Assembly (NCBI GenBank): GCA_016764435.1
Contig: JAESRX010000013.1
Coordinates: forward strand, 1-64,000
Reading direction: 5' to 3'
Source of the DNA: Flavobacteriaceae bacterium
Lineage (GTDB): Bacteria; Bacteroidota; Bacteroidia; Flavobacteriales; Flavobacteriaceae
DNA length: 64,000 nucleotides
In this document: positions 38,545 through 48,201 of the stretch, one piece after another
How positions within the stretch are numbered: the stretch's first letter is position 1
Layout of the letters: each line of letters starts with the position of its first letter
Notes under the pieces: model-generated
Databases searched by the model: none
What the model was told of the DNA's origin: nothing
Seen by the model: only the letters and a program-made list of their open reading frames with translations
Translations under genes and position numbers: made by a program

Positions 38545-38758
38545 CATCTCTCCTTTGGGGGAGAATTAAGGAATAGGACTGGGAAAAATTATTGATTACT
38601 CGTTGAAATGAACAGAAATTCAATTACACTACCCTATTAATTCTTCAAAACTATGTTCTTTTGATGATTGGTGATTGGTGACTGAAACGAACAACAACCT
38701 CCAAAGGACTCCGGTTTGTTATTCACAACAATGCTCAATTCTCCCCTTTAGGGAGATG
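38545..38758. repeat. Inverted-repeat (MITE-like) intergenic element
   Basis: CATCTCTCCTTTGGGGGAGA (from 38545) and the complementary TCTCCCCTTTAGGGAGATG (to 38758) face each other about 170 nt apart; similarity extends past each core. Each arm is also a small palindrome. The interior contains two GATTGGT heptamers (38666-38679) and no ORF. A non-coding mobile or REP-like repeat is plausible. Confidence 0.5.
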
Positions 38759-38790
38759 TCGTAGACAAAGGGGATTTCACAATATTTCTT

Positions 38791-38825
38791 CTCAATACTC
38801 TAATCTAAAACCTCAATACTACAAA
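38791..38825. repeat. Degenerate heptamer array (CTCAATA type)
   Basis: Five 7-nt units: CTCAATA, CTCTAAT, CTAAAAC, CTCAATA, CTACAAA. The complement of CTCAATA is the TATTGAG of the metH-metF gap. Confidence 0.5.
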
Positions 38826-38826
38826 T

Positions 38827-38858
38827 AAAAAATGCTCGCAAATTGCGAGCATTTTTTT
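38827..38858. terminator. Bidirectional terminator between S9 peptidase and hppA
   Basis: GCTCGC and GCGAGC form the stem with A-tract on the left and T-tract on the right. It can serve both convergent genes. Confidence 0.88.
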
Positions 38859-38877
38859 ATTCTATATCCCTCGAAAA

Positions 38878-41280
38878 TTATTCCTTTCGAATTTCTTTTT
38901 GTTTGTTTTGAAAGACCTTCACTAAAGCTTTAAGTTCGGCATCAGTTCCTTCAAATTCTTCAGTTACCACATTTTCAATACCGTTTTTCGTAACGGTAGA
39001 TGTAACAATTGCTTTTACAGCATCTGTAGAAGTAGTCTCTATATATTCTATGGTGATCAAATGATCTTTTTGAATGGTCGTATCTTCTATAAACTCAACA
39101 CTATCCACTGCAAATTTAACCTCATTTTTATCTAAATCCATAGCTATACTCGGTGCAATCACTAAGGCCACTACAGACATTAGTTTTAATAAGATATTCA
39201 AAGAAGGTCCTGAAGTATCTTTAAAAGGATCTCCAACTGTGTCACCCACTACAGATGCTTTATGGGCTTCCGTTCCTTTCCCTCCATTTTCTTCGATAGT
39301 TTTCTTTGCATTGTCCCATGCACCACCAGCATTAGATTGGAAAATAGCCATTACCACACCACAGGTAGTTACCCCGGCTAATAAGCCTCCTAACATTTCA
39401 GCGCCACCAATAAAACCAACGGCTACAGGAACTGTCACTGCTAATAAACCAGGCAATACCATTTCTCTTAATGATGCTTTCGTAGAAATATCTATACATT
39501 TTCCATAATCTGCTACACCATCTGCTTTGTCAAAAATAGCTCTGTCCTCTGGACTTGCTTTAGACATATCAGAATCGTATTTACGCATTACAGCCAAGGC
39601 TGCTTTTAATTCAGGAATTTCTTTAAACTGACGTCTTACTTCTTCAATCATAGCCATTGCAGCACGCCCTACAGCATTCATAGACAAGGCAGAAAAAACA
39701 AACGGTAACATTCCACCCACTAACAATCCTGCCATAATATTTGGCTTAGAAACATCAATTGAGCTCACGTTAGCAGTTTTCATAAAGGCGGCAAATAAAG
39801 CCAAGGCCGTTAAGGCTGCTGAAGCAATTGCAAATCCTTTTCCAATAGCAGCTGTGGTATTTCCAACAGCATCTAATTTATCTGTACGTTCACGTACTTC
39901 TTTAGGTAATTCAGCCATTTCTGCAATACCACCGGCATTGTCACAAATAGGTCCATAAGCATCTACTGCCAATTGAATTCCTGTATTTGCTAACATTCCT
40001 ACGGCTGCAATAGCTATTCCGTATAAACCAGCAAAATGATGTGATACCATAATCGCTGCGGCAATCAATAAGATAGGAATCATGGTAGACATCATACCCA
40101 CTCCTAAACCTGCGATGATGGTAGTCGCCGCACCTGTTTCTGATTGTTTTACAATAGACAAAACAGGAGGCTTTCCTGTTGCAGTATAATACTCTGTAAC
40201 TTTCCCTACTAATAATCCAGCGACAAGTCCAGCGATGGTTGCCCAGAAAACGCCCATAGAAGTATAGGTAATCCCTGCTTCTATCCAAGATTCCGGAAGC
40301 ATTTGTTGAATGATAAAATAAGAAGCTACCAACATTAATCCAGCGGCTCCAAATTCTCCCATATTTAATGCAGATTGTGGATCTCCTCCATCTTTTACAC
40401 GAACAAAAAAGGTTCCGATAATAGACATGATAATTCCGACAGCCGCTAATACTAATGGTAAATAAACCGCTCCTAAACCATCAAACTGTTCCGCAAACTC
40501 AGGTAAGGTTGCATAGACAGCTCCCAAAACCATAGTTGCGATGATAGAACCTACATAAGATTCGAATAAATCTGCTCCCATTCCTGCGACATCTCCTACG
40601 TTATCTCCTACATTATCTGCGATAGTGGCAGGATTTAAAGGGTGATCTTCAGGAATCCCTGCTTCTACTTTTCCTACTAAATCAGCACCGACATCGGCTG
40701 CTTTCGTATAAATACCTCCACCTACACGTGCAAACAGTGCGATAGATGATGCTCCTAAAGAGAACCCAGACAATACGTTCAATACTAAAGATAAGTTTTC
40801 AGTACCAGACCACATGCCTTGATAGATCATAAATAAACCACTCAGTCCTAATACTCCAAGTCCTACAACTCCAAGTCCCATGACAGCACCTCCGGCAAAA
40901 GCAACTTCTAAAGCTCTTCCTAAAGAAGTTCGAGCCGCTTGGGTTGTTCTTACATTTGCTTTTGTAGCCACTTTCATCCCGATCAATCCGGCCAATCCAG
41001 AACAGATAGCTCCGACGATAAACGACACGGCTATCATCCCACTAGATCCTACTTCGTAGTGTCCTTTTAAAAATAATAAAACTGCCACGGCAGCTACAAA
41101 AATCGCTAATACTCTATACTCAGCTTTCAAAAATGACATTGCTCCTTCGGCAATACTTTTGGCAATTCGAGACATTTTTGCGTCTCCAGCATCTTGTTTA
41201 GACACCCATTTGTTCTTCATAAATACGAACAGGAGCGCAAACGCTCCGAACGCAGGTAATAATTTAATAATTAATTCCAT
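38878..41280 (-). CDS. hppA: Membrane-bound ion-translocating pyrophosphatase
   Basis: 800 residues with about 16 membrane segments. The signature [19 protein letters not shown] is near residue 193, with [18 protein letters not shown] following, and the C-terminal [17 protein letters not shown]. The family couples pyrophosphate hydrolysis to H+ or Na+ transport across the inner membrane. A hydrophilic C-terminal extension after about residue 730 is longer than in plant-type enzymes. The soluble pyrophosphatase gene is immediately upstream. Confidence 0.97.
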   Translation of the reverse strand: MELIIKLLPAFGAFALLFVFMKNKWVSKQDAGDAKMSRIAKSIAEGAMSFLKAEYRVLAIFVAAVAVLLFLKGHYEVGSSGMIAVSFIVGAICSGLAGLIGMKVATKANVRTTQAARTSLGRALEVAFAGGAVMGLGVVGLGVLGLSGLFMIYQGMWSGTENLSLVLNVLSGFSLGASSIALFARVGGGIYTKAADVGADLVGKVEAGIPEDHPLNPATIADNVGDNVGDVAGMGADLFESYVGSIIATMVLGAVYATLPEFAEQFDGLGAVYLPLVLAAVGIIMSIIGTFFVRVKDGGDPQSALNMGEFGAAGLMLVASYFIIQQMLPESWIEAGITYTSMGVFWATIAGLVAGLLVGKVTEYYTATGKPPVLSIVKQSETGAATTIIAGLGVGMMSTMIPILLIAAAIMVSHHFAGLYGIAIAAVGMLANTGIQLAVDAYGPICDNAGGIAEMAELPKEVRERTDKLDAVGNTTAAIGKGFAIASAALTALALFAAFMKTANVSSIDVSKPNIMAGLLVGGMLPFVFSALSMNAVGRAAMAMIEEVRRQFKEIPELKAALAVMRKYDSDMSKASPEDRAIFDKADGVADYGKCIDISTKASLREMVLPGLLAVTVPVAVGFIGGAEMLGGLLAGVTTCGVVMAIFQSNAGGAWDNAKKTIEENGGKGTEAHKASVVGDTVGDPFKDTSGPSLNILLKLMSVVALVIAPSIAMDLDKNEVKFAVDSVEFIEDTTIQKDHLITIEYIETTSTDAVKAIVTSTVTKNGIENVVTEEFEGTDAELKALVKVFQNKQKEIRKE

Positions 41281-41346
41281 TTCTGTTGTTGAGTTAAATT
41301 AAATTGTCTTTTGATTCTTCGCTAAAGTACTAAAATAGTTTATAAC

Positions 41347-41380
41347 AAAAAAAACCACCTAAATTTAATTAGGTGGTTTT
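41347..41380 (-). terminator. Intrinsic terminator after ppa
   Basis: AACCACCTAA and TTAGGTGGTT form a perfect 10-bp stem with a 6-nt loop, with a T-run on the minus strand. It separates ppa from hppA, so these are probably separate units. Confidence 0.92.
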
Positions 41381-41401
41381 TTGAAAAATATTTCACAGTC
41401 G

Positions 41402-41941
41402 TTAAATTGTGAAATTTCTATTCTTTTTATGTTCGCTTTTCTCGTAACGCTCTATAGACTCGTCGATTAAACTATATGCTTCATCGGAATTACCCCATCC
41501 ACCTACGGCTACTTTTTTATCTTCTAAGTCTTTATACACTTGAAAAAAGTGTTCAATTTCTTTTACTTGGTGCTGATTCATGTCAGATAGGTTCTCTAAA
41601 CGGTTCCAAATTGGATCAGAAACAGGTACACAAATAATTTTTTCATCAGGTCCTTTCTCATCTGCCATGTGGAAAACTCCAATAGGCTTCACTTCCATTA
41701 CACACATTGGGAATGTAGGCTCATGTCCTAATACCAACACATCCAAAGGATCTTTGTCCAGTGCCAATGTTTCAGGAATAAACCCATAATCTCCAGGATA
41801 CATCATAGAGGAGAATAACATACGGTCGAAACGAATTTTATTCAACACAAAATCGTATTCATATTTATTTCTACTTCCCTTTGGGATTTCAATTAGAACA
41901 TCAAATGTTCTTCTAGGCGTGGCACTCATTTTTTTCGTCAT
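41402..41941 (-). CDS. ppa: Inorganic pyrophosphatase (soluble, family I)
   Basis: 179 residues. KYEYDFVLNKIRFDR, MMYPGDYGFIPET and DKDPLDVLVL are the active-site segments of family I enzymes. It hydrolyses pyrophosphate in the cytoplasm. An alternative ATG at codon 5 (MSATPRR) is possible. It is striking that soluble and membrane pyrophosphatases are neighbours. Confidence 0.96.
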   Translation of the reverse strand: MTKKMSATPRRTFDVLIEIPKGSRNKYEYDFVLNKIRFDRMLFSSMMYPGDYGFIPETLALDKDPLDVLVLGHEPTFPMCVMEVKPIGVFHMADEKGPDEKIICVPVSDPIWNRLENLSDMNQHQVKEIEHFFQVYKDLEDKKVAVGGWGNSDEAYSLIDESIERYEKSEHKKNRNFTI

Positions 41942-41998
41942 TAGCTTCGTATAAAGTTATTACAAATAACTTAGTAATTATAATTTGTTAGTTTTTTT

Positions 41999-44497
41999 TT
42001 AGAAATAGAAACCAAACGCTCCTTTGATAGCAAATTTGTTAGCATTGGGAGTATTCATATAGCTTCCTCTCCAAGAAAAGTCGATTCTGAATACTTTAAA
42101 TATATTTCCTATTCCTAGGCTATACTCATAATATCCTTTATCGGGTGCAATATAGTTAATATTTGACGCATTCAATGCAATATTTTCATCAGAAATAGTT
42201 CCGTACAGTGCTTTCACCCCGACTATCTCCCTTAAATTCAACTTTCTAAGCAAGGGGATCCGTGATAATATCCGTCCATTAAAATTATGCTCCAAATGTA
42301 AAGAAGCATAGCTGTCGGTTACAAACTCGTAATAATCCAATAGTGCATAGGTGTTTGCTATGGTAAAATAGGATTGATTTCCTGGAACTACATTTAACAA
42401 CCCTAAAGGGACCTCCCCAAAGGTTTTCCCTACTTCCACCGTCGTTGTAGTTCTTCCAAATCCTCCTATTTGAAATGGCTGATTGTAATACAATTGCACT
42501 TTTTGATACTCAAAATCACTATCAATCACTCCTTTTAATCCTTTCGAATAACTCGCGTAAAAGGTGGGATATTCTGAATTCACCTTGGTGCGTTCCACCC
42601 CTTTTCCGATTGTTTTTTTATGAGGCGTGTATTTTACAGAAAAATCGAGTTCCGATTGTACAATCTCATTTTGAGTACTTGTATAAGTAGCATCCGTATA
42701 GTAATCCAATTTAAAGGTATCGGGTGAGGCGGTTTTTAAGGTACGATACGAAGCACCTAAACGGAATACTAAATTCTTCCTAGGCTCCATGCTTAAATAG
42801 GCCGTAGACAAATTAATAGACGTTAACTTACTATTATCTCCACTGGCAAATACGGCAGAAGACGCAAAACTACGTCCCAACACATCATTTGTAGTGGTTA
42901 AACTAACCGCTATTTGTTCCACATCTCTACGATTCCCTCCTCCGATGATAAATCTATTTTTAGGATTGAACATCCATTTTCCAGAAACACCATATTTAAA
43001 TTGATCGTCTTTAAATCCATACGCCAAGTAGGTCTGTAAACGCCACCTATCATTCTGACTAAAATACGTTCTTCCCCCAACTCGAAGGCGAATTCCCTCC
43101 ACGTCATTCTTTCCAAAAGTGGAGAATATAGGTCCGAAATCAAAATGATTCATCTCTATATAACCTGAGCCTAAAATAGAGACTAAATTATACATGCGTT
43201 TAAACTTAGGCACCGTTTTAAGCGTGTCTAACATTTTATATATCCCTTGCTCATTTTTACTTAAAACCTCTTGTCTATTGGCTTCCCAAAAATCTTTATC
43301 TTGTGCGTAAATTTGATCCTCATAAATATCTATTTCGGTTGCGTAAAACTTATTCGTTTTTTTAGCATCAAATTTATAGTTCTTATACATGGTGGTCCGT
43401 TTTCCGTACACACCTTTAGCCTTGTCTTTTTTATTAAAACTAAAGTTAGACATCATATAATCCTTCTTTAACAGAAAAACAGAGTCACTTAACACCTCGT
43501 ACTCTTGTTCTATATAAATATCTTTTACCCAGTTAATATTAGCACTACGGGAAGCTTGCATATTAATTTCCTTCACTGCAAAAGTGGTATCGTTCACCCA
43601 AAAATCACCTTTAAAGGTCAATTCATTTTTACGCCTTGGATAATACACAATGTTATAACACCATTTACTCTCTATATATGCGCTATCTGTCAATACGTAG
43701 TTATACGTAGAAACACCAGCTCTGGAAATAGGACTGGTAAAACTTTTGTCAAAGATCTTAATATAGTTGTCGTAAATATTATAATCTACATACAAGTCTT
43801 TTATAAAGGAAATGATATTTTGATTGGCGCTAAAGCCAGAATTAAGATTCCCTACAATGTCTTCTCGAACTCTGTTGGTTTTATTATTCCCATACACATC
43901 ATATACCGACTCATTGATAAAAATAGGCAAGAATGCTTTTCCTGTAATGCGAGAGGTATCGATACCTTTAAAGATAAATTCCATGTTTTTAAACAATTTA
44001 CTACGCATCATAGCGCTGTCAATATTGTTTAAATCAAATTCTAGTTTTTCGTATTTTTTGAATTCATATTGATCAAATAAGTAGATTCCGTTTTGGCGTT
44101 TTTTAGCCCAAACTTTTTTCAATATGGCGATGGCAGGATTGCCTTTCTTTTTTACTTTCCCACTGTAAAGTACTATTTCGTGTAACCTAGCAGCGGCTTC
44201 TTTCAATACAATTCGCAATTGTAGATCTCTAGGTTTAATGGTGATTTTTTTTGTTTCATAGCCTAAAAAACTAACTTCTATAGTTTTATAGGTACTTTTA
44301 GATTGCATGTAAAATTTCCCGTTCTCATCAGAGACGGTTCCTTCATACGAATTTGTGAAAATCACATTTGCAAAGGGGATTGGTTCATTGTTTTGATCTA
44401 CCACTAAGCCACCTATTTTAACTTGACTTAGCATACTGCTCATTCCTATTAACAATAAAAACAACGTACTCTTATATTTTTTCCCCATAGTTTTCAA
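41999..44497 (-). CDS. DUF5686 and carboxypeptidase-like domain outer-membrane protein
   Basis: 832 residues. A signal sequence (KSTLFLLLIGMSSMLSQ) is followed by a carboxypeptidase regulatory-like domain (GGLVVDQNNEPIPFANVIF...GTVSDENGKF), then the DUF5686 region with LHEIVLYSGKVKK, and a C-terminal barrel ending GAFGFYF. Typical of Bacteroidota; function unknown, probably in the outer membrane. Codon 4 (MGKKYKS) is an alternative start. Confidence 0.87.
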   Translation of the reverse strand: MKTMGKKYKSTLFLLLIGMSSMLSQVKIGGLVVDQNNEPIPFANVIFTNSYEGTVSDENGKFYMQSKSTYKTIEVSFLGYETKKITIKPRDLQLRIVLKEAAARLHEIVLYSGKVKKKGNPAIAILKKVWAKKRQNGIYLFDQYEFKKYEKLEFDLNNIDSAMMRSKLFKNMEFIFKGIDTSRITGKAFLPIFINESVYDVYGNNKTNRVREDIVGNLNSGFSANQNIISFIKDLYVDYNIYDNYIKIFDKSFTSPISRAGVSTYNYVLTDSAYIESKWCYNIVYYPRRKNELTFKGDFWVNDTTFAVKEINMQASRSANINWVKDIYIEQEYEVLSDSVFLLKKDYMMSNFSFNKKDKAKGVYGKRTTMYKNYKFDAKKTNKFYATEIDIYEDQIYAQDKDFWEANRQEVLSKNEQGIYKMLDTLKTVPKFKRMYNLVSILGSGYIEMNHFDFGPIFSTFGKNDVEGIRLRVGGRTYFSQNDRWRLQTYLAYGFKDDQFKYGVSGKWMFNPKNRFIIGGGNRRDVEQIAVSLTTTNDVLGRSFASSAVFASGDNSKLTSINLSTAYLSMEPRKNLVFRLGASYRTLKTASPDTFKLDYYTDATYTSTQNEIVQSELDFSVKYTPHKKTIGKGVERTKVNSEYPTFYASYSKGLKGVIDSDFEYQKVQLYYNQPFQIGGFGRTTTTVEVGKTFGEVPLGLLNVVPGNQSYFTIANTYALLDYYEFVTDSYASLHLEHNFNGRILSRIPLLRKLNLREIVGVKALYGTISDENIALNASNINYIAPDKGYYEYSLGIGNIFKVFRIDFSWRGSYMNTPNANKFAIKGAFGFYF

Positions 44498-44510
44498 TCT
44501 TTTTCTAACT

Positions 44511-44542
44511 AAAAAATTCCTTCCAGGTTTACCTGAAAGGAA
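44511..44542 (-). terminator. Intrinsic terminator after pdhB
   Basis: TTCCTTTCAGGT and ACCTGGAAGGAA (one G-T pair) with two-base loop, then six T on the minus strand. Confidence 0.88.
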
Positions 44543-44564
44543 CTTTAACGCAAAAATTATGCCT

Positions 44565-45545
44565 TTATTTTATATACATAAGCTCTTTTACAGCTTTTAC
44601 TACATCGTTTGCATTAGGCATCCATTCTGCTAATAACACAGGAGAATACGGAGCAGGAGTATCTGCTGTAGTAATTCTCTTAATTGGAGCATCTAAATGA
44701 TCGAATGCTTTTTGTTGAACTTGATATGTAATTTCAGAAGCAACACTAGCAAAAGGCCATGCTTCTTCTAAAATAATCAATCTATTTGTTTTTCTTACAG
44801 ATTCTAAAATGGTCTCGTGATCCATCGGACGCACGGTCATCAAATCAATAATTTCTAAAGAAATCCCTTCTTTTTCAAGAGTGTCAGCCGCTTTAAAAGC
44901 TTCTTTAATTATTTTACCGAAAGTAACAAGTGTTACATCAGATCCCACACGTTTAATATCGGCTTTACCAATAGGCAATACATAATCTCCTTCTGGCACT
45001 TCTCCTTTATCACCGTATAATTGTTCAGATTCCATAAAGATTACAGGGTCATTATCACGGATCGCCGCTTTTAATAATCCTTTTGCATCATATACAGTAG
45101 AAGGAACAATCACTTTTAAACCAGGAGTATTTGCAAACCAGTTTTCGAAAGACTGAGAGTGTGTAGCTCCTAATTGTCCAGCAGCACCAGTAGGTCCACG
45201 GAAAACGATTGGACAATTTAACTGCCCACCAGACATTTGTCTAATTTTAGCAGCGTTATTTATAATTTGGTCAATACCAACTAGAGCAAAGTTAAAAGTC
45301 ATAAACTCAACAATTGGTCGTGTACCATTCATTGCAGATCCAACAGAGATTCCAGCAAAACCAAGTTCAGCAATTGGTGAATCTATTACGCGGCGTTCAC
45401 CAAATTCGGCTAACATTCCTTTCGAAGCTTTATAAGCACCGTTATATTCAGCAACTTCTTCTCCAATTAAAAAAATGGAATCGTCCTTACGCATTTCCTC
45501 ACTCATGGCTTCACATATAGCCTCTCTAAATTGAATAGTCTTCAT
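44565..45545 (-). CDS. pdhB: Pyruvate dehydrogenase E1 component, beta subunit
   Basis: 326 residues from the ATG at 45545 (MKTIQFREAICEAM); the ORF track adds ten residues that overlap the promoter region. The transketolase-like pyrimidine-binding domain (FLIGEEVAEYNGAYKASKGM, DSPIAELGFAG) and the C-terminal transketolase domain (ILEEAWPFASVASEI) are complete. It pairs with an alpha subunit, not present here, to decarboxylate pyruvate with thiamine diphosphate. Confidence 0.94.
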   Translation of the reverse strand: MKTIQFREAICEAMSEEMRKDDSIFLIGEEVAEYNGAYKASKGMLAEFGERRVIDSPIAELGFAGISVGSAMNGTRPIVEFMTFNFALVGIDQIINNAAKIRQMSGGQLNCPIVFRGPTGAAGQLGATHSQSFENWFANTPGLKVIVPSTVYDAKGLLKAAIRDNDPVIFMESEQLYGDKGEVPEGDYVLPIGKADIKRVGSDVTLVTFGKIIKEAFKAADTLEKEGISLEIIDLMTVRPMDHETILESVRKTNRLIILEEAWPFASVASEITYQVQQKAFDHLDAPIKRITTADTPAPYSPVLLAEWMPNANDVVKAVKELMYIK

Positions 45546-45564
45546 ATATTTCGTTTTGAATTTG

Positions 45565-45593
45565 CAAAAATACAAAATTCCTGATTATTACAA
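45565..45593 (-). promoter_or_regulatory. Promoter of pdhB
   Basis: Minus-strand TTG (45591-45593), 18 nt and TATTTTTG (45565-45572) fit the Bacteroidota consensus, about 20 nt before the chosen pdhB start, supporting that start. Confidence 0.68.
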
Positions 45594-45615
45594 ATACAAT
45601 GCTAGGAATTATTTT

Positions 45616-45631
45616 ACTATGCGTGCATAGT
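45616..45631. promoter_or_regulatory. Palindrome over the etfB promoter
   Basis: ACTATGCGTGCATAGT is a 7-bp inverted repeat with a two-base centre. It covers the -33 region of the etfBA promoter, a position suited to repression, for example by a MarR- or TetR-type fatty-acid regulator (inference). Confidence 0.55.
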
Positions 45632-45640
45632 ATTTTTAAT

Positions 45641-45648
45641 TATTTTTG
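45641..45648 (+). promoter_or_regulatory. -7 element of the etfBA promoter
   Basis: TATTTTTG fits TAnnTTTG, about 58 nt before the etfB ATG. The -33 region is taken by the palindrome at 45616-45631. Confidence 0.55.
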
Positions 45649-45706
45649 TTTAACTTCGTAGCCATAAAAAGAAAAATCCTATTAACTAATTTTCAAAACA
45701 CACCAT

Positions 45707-46453
45707 ATGAAGGTATTAGTATGTATCAGTCATGTACCTGACACGACATCAAAAATAAATTTTAAAGACGACAACACGCAATTTGACACCAATGGTGTAC
45801 AATTTGTAATCAATCCATACGATGAGTTTGCATTGACACGTGCCATGTGGTTCAAAGAAAAACAAGGAGCCACGGTAACCGTAGTAACTGTTGGAAATAG
45901 CTCCACAGAACCTACGTTGCGTAAAGCCCTTGCTATTGGTGCAGATGCGGCCATTCGTGTAGATACAGAAGCAACAGATGGATTTTCAGTTGCGAAACAA
46001 TTAGCCGAAGTTGTAAAATCAGGAGAATTTGACGTGGTATTGGCAGGAAAAGAATCCATTGATTTTAATGGAGGAATGGTTCCAGGAATGTTGGCTTCAT
46101 TTTTAGATTTCAACTTTGTGAATGCGTGTATTGGATTAGAAATAGAAGGTACTACTGCTACTGCAGCTCGCGAAATAGATGGAGGTAAAGAAATTATCAA
46201 AGCTTCGCTACCTATAGTTATTGCTGGACAGAAAGGTTTGGTAGAAGAAAAAGACCTACGCATTCCGAACATGAGAGGTATTATGATGGCACGTAAAAAA
46301 CCATTAACTGTAGCCACAGCAATAGACGTAACAAGCGCCACCGCAAGTACTTCTTTTGAAAAACCAACAGCTAAAGGTGCCGTAAAATTAGTGGACGCCG
46401 CCAATATTGATGAATTAATCTCATTATTGCACAACGAAGCTAAGGTAATCTAA
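45707..46453 (+). CDS. etfB: Electron transfer flavoprotein, beta subunit
   Basis: 248 residues. VCISHVPDTTSKI at the N terminus and the GKESIDFNGGMVPGMLA segment are typical of EtfB. With EtfA it carries electrons from acyl-CoA dehydrogenases to the quinone pool. etfA follows after 60 nt in the same orientation. ORF 45730..46434 on the minus strand is its shadow. Confidence 0.95.
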   Translation: MKVLVCISHVPDTTSKINFKDDNTQFDTNGVQFVINPYDEFALTRAMWFKEKQGATVTVVTVGNSSTEPTLRKALAIGADAAIRVDTEATDGFSVAKQLAEVVKSGEFDVVLAGKESIDFNGGMVPGMLASFLDFNFVNACIGLEIEGTTATAAREIDGGKEIIKASLPIVIAGQKGLVEEKDLRIPNMRGIMMARKKPLTVATAIDVTSATASTSFEKPTAKGAVKLVDAANIDELISLLHNEAKVI

Positions 46454-46513
46454 TCATTCACTCATCACCGCTGTTTTTTTTTTTAAAAAAGAGCCGGTAA
46501 AAACACAAAATTT

Positions 46514-47476
46514 ATGTCAGTATTAATAATAGCCGATTCATCGGAAGGAATATTTAAAAAAGTCGCTTTTGAACTTGTTAGTTACGGTAAAAAAGTCGCT
46601 GAATTATTAGGAACCAATACCGTTGCCTTAACCATAAACGCCGCAGATAACGATCAGTTATTCAAGTATGGAGCAGAAAAAGTGCTGTGCGTAAGTAACG
46701 ATGCTCTAAAAGACTTTAATGCAAAGTCGTATGCCGCTGTCATCCAGCAAGCAGCTGAAGCTGTCGATGCAACCGTGGTCCTCATAGATTCTGGAAACAA
46801 TGGATTATATATGGGACCCATGGTGGCCGTTAATTTAAATGCAGGGTATACCACTAATGTAGTTTCTCTACCAAACTTAGACAATGGTTTTATAGTAAAA
46901 CGCAATGCATTCTCTACCAAAGCATATAATCACACGTCTATTACCACCGATATAAAAGTAATAGCTCTCGCTAAAAACTCTTACGGTATTGTAGAAAATG
47001 AAGTGGCTGGTGTTGTCGAAGATTTCAATCCAACAATTGCGGAAACCACCTTATCGGTAAGTGCCGTAGAAAAAATAACAGGAAAAGTAACGATCGGAGA
47101 TGCAGAGATTGTTGTTTCTGGTGGACGTGGTCTTAAAGGACCTGAAAACTGGGGAATGATTGAGGAATTAGCCCAAGTTTTAGGCGCAGCGACTGCCTGT
47201 TCTAAGCCTGTTTCCGATTTAGGATGGAGACCTCATAGTGAACACGTAGGGCAAACAGGAAAACCTGTTGCCGCCAATTTATACATCGCTATTGGAATTT
47301 CTGGTGCGATCCAACACTTAGCAGGAATTAACGCATCCAAAGTAAAAGTAGTCATTAATACAGACCCTGAAGCACCGTTCTTTAAAGCAGCAGATTACGG
47401 GATTGTAGGCGATGCTTTTGAAGTAGTTCCTAAATTAATTGAAAAGTTAAAAGAATTTAAAGCACAAAACGCATAA
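46514..47476 (+). CDS. etfA: Electron transfer flavoprotein, alpha subunit
   Basis: 320 residues. The C-terminal FAD-binding domain carries VSGGRGLKGPENW, the RPHSEHVGQTGKPVAANLYIAIGISGAIQHLAG signature spans about 240-275, and INTDPEAPFFKAADYGIVGD follows. Partner of EtfB. A strong terminator begins about 20 nt after the stop. Confidence 0.96.
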   Translation: MSVLIIADSSEGIFKKVAFELVSYGKKVAELLGTNTVALTINAADNDQLFKYGAEKVLCVSNDALKDFNAKSYAAVIQQAAEAVDATVVLIDSGNNGLYMGPMVAVNLNAGYTTNVVSLPNLDNGFIVKRNAFSTKAYNHTSITTDIKVIALAKNSYGIVENEVAGVVEDFNPTIAETTLSVSAVEKITGKVTIGDAEIVVSGGRGLKGPENWGMIEELAQVLGAATACSKPVSDLGWRPHSEHVGQTGKPVAANLYIAIGISGAIQHLAGINASKVKVVINTDPEAPFFKAADYGIVGDAFEVVPKLIEKLKEFKAQNA

Positions 47477-47497
47477 TTTTTAGTAAATTGGCCCTCT

Positions 47498-47551
47498 AAA
47501 AGGCGCTCCATTTACGGGTACACTAACCTTTAAATGAAGCGCCTTTTTTTT
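47498..47551 (+). terminator. Intrinsic terminator after etfA
   Basis: AAAGGCGCTCCATTT and AAATGAAGCGCCTTT pair over about 15 positions (one mismatch), followed by eight T. The 3' arm overlaps the ORF-track start of the next gene, which argues for the later start at 47576. Confidence 0.9.
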
Positions 47552-47575
47552 GACTTTAACACCGAATCAATTTTA

Positions 47576-48190
47576 ATGAGTTTAGTTCGATTAAATATAA
47601 AAGGGATTTCTTATAGCCAAACACACACTGGAGCTTACGCACTCGTATTAAGCGAAGTGAATGGCACCAGGACACTTCCTATTGTTATTGGCGCTTTCGA
47701 AGCACAGTCCATTGCCATTTCCCTAGAAAAGGAAATAAAACCACCTAGACCGCTGACACATGATCTCTTTAAAAATTTTGCAGATCGCTTTCACATTGTC
47801 ATTACGCAAGTTATTATCCATAAACTAGTCGATGGTATTTTTTACTCGAGTATTATTTGTAAAAGAGACGGAATCGAAGAAATTATAGATACCAGAACTT
47901 CAGATGCCATTGCTTTAGCAACACGGTTTAAAGCCCCTATTTTTACCTATGAAAACATCTTAGATAAAGCGGGAGTACAACTCAAGGATAAAGAAGAAAA
48001 AGACCGACAATTGGAGGCCGAAGAATTCGAATTACCACAGGTGATAGAAGAACAAAAACCTGTAGAAAAAAAATCAAGTTTCCACCAATACACTCTGGAC
48101 GATTTACAACTAAAACTTAATGAAGCCGTGGCCAATGAAGACTATGAGCTGGCCGCTCAATTAAGGGATGAAATCGAACAACGCAGTTAA
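47576..48190 (+). CDS. Bifunctional nuclease family protein with C-terminal UVR motif
   Basis: 204 residues from MSLVRLNIKG at 47576; the ORF-track start lies inside the etfA terminator. The DUF151/bifunctional nuclease domain spans about 1-140 (LPIVIGAFEAQSIAISLE; RTSDAIALATRFKAPIF). After a charged linker, the last 35 residues form a UvrB/UvrC-type motif (LKLNEAVANEDYELAAQLRDEI). The domain pair is usual in Bacteroidota. Biochemical role in vivo is uncertain. Confidence 0.9.
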   Translation: MSLVRLNIKGISYSQTHTGAYALVLSEVNGTRTLPIVIGAFEAQSIAISLEKEIKPPRPLTHDLFKNFADRFHIVITQVIIHKLVDGIFYSSIICKRDGIEEIIDTRTSDAIALATRFKAPIFTYENILDKAGVQLKDKEEKDRQLEAEEFELPQVIEEQKPVEKKSSFHQYTLDDLQLKLNEAVANEDYELAAQLRDEIEQRS

Positions 48191-48201
48191 AAAAACACCT
48201 C

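Noticed and set aside
39074-39508. 144-codon plus-strand ORF inside hppA
   Set aside because: Antisense shadow of hppA; the minus frame carries all signature motifs.
43505-44032. 175-codon plus-strand ORF inside the DUF5686 gene
   Set aside because: Antisense shadow of a well-supported minus-strand gene.
45730-46434. 234-codon minus-strand ORF opposite etfB
   Set aside because: Shadow of etfB; low-complexity composition and no recognised motifs.
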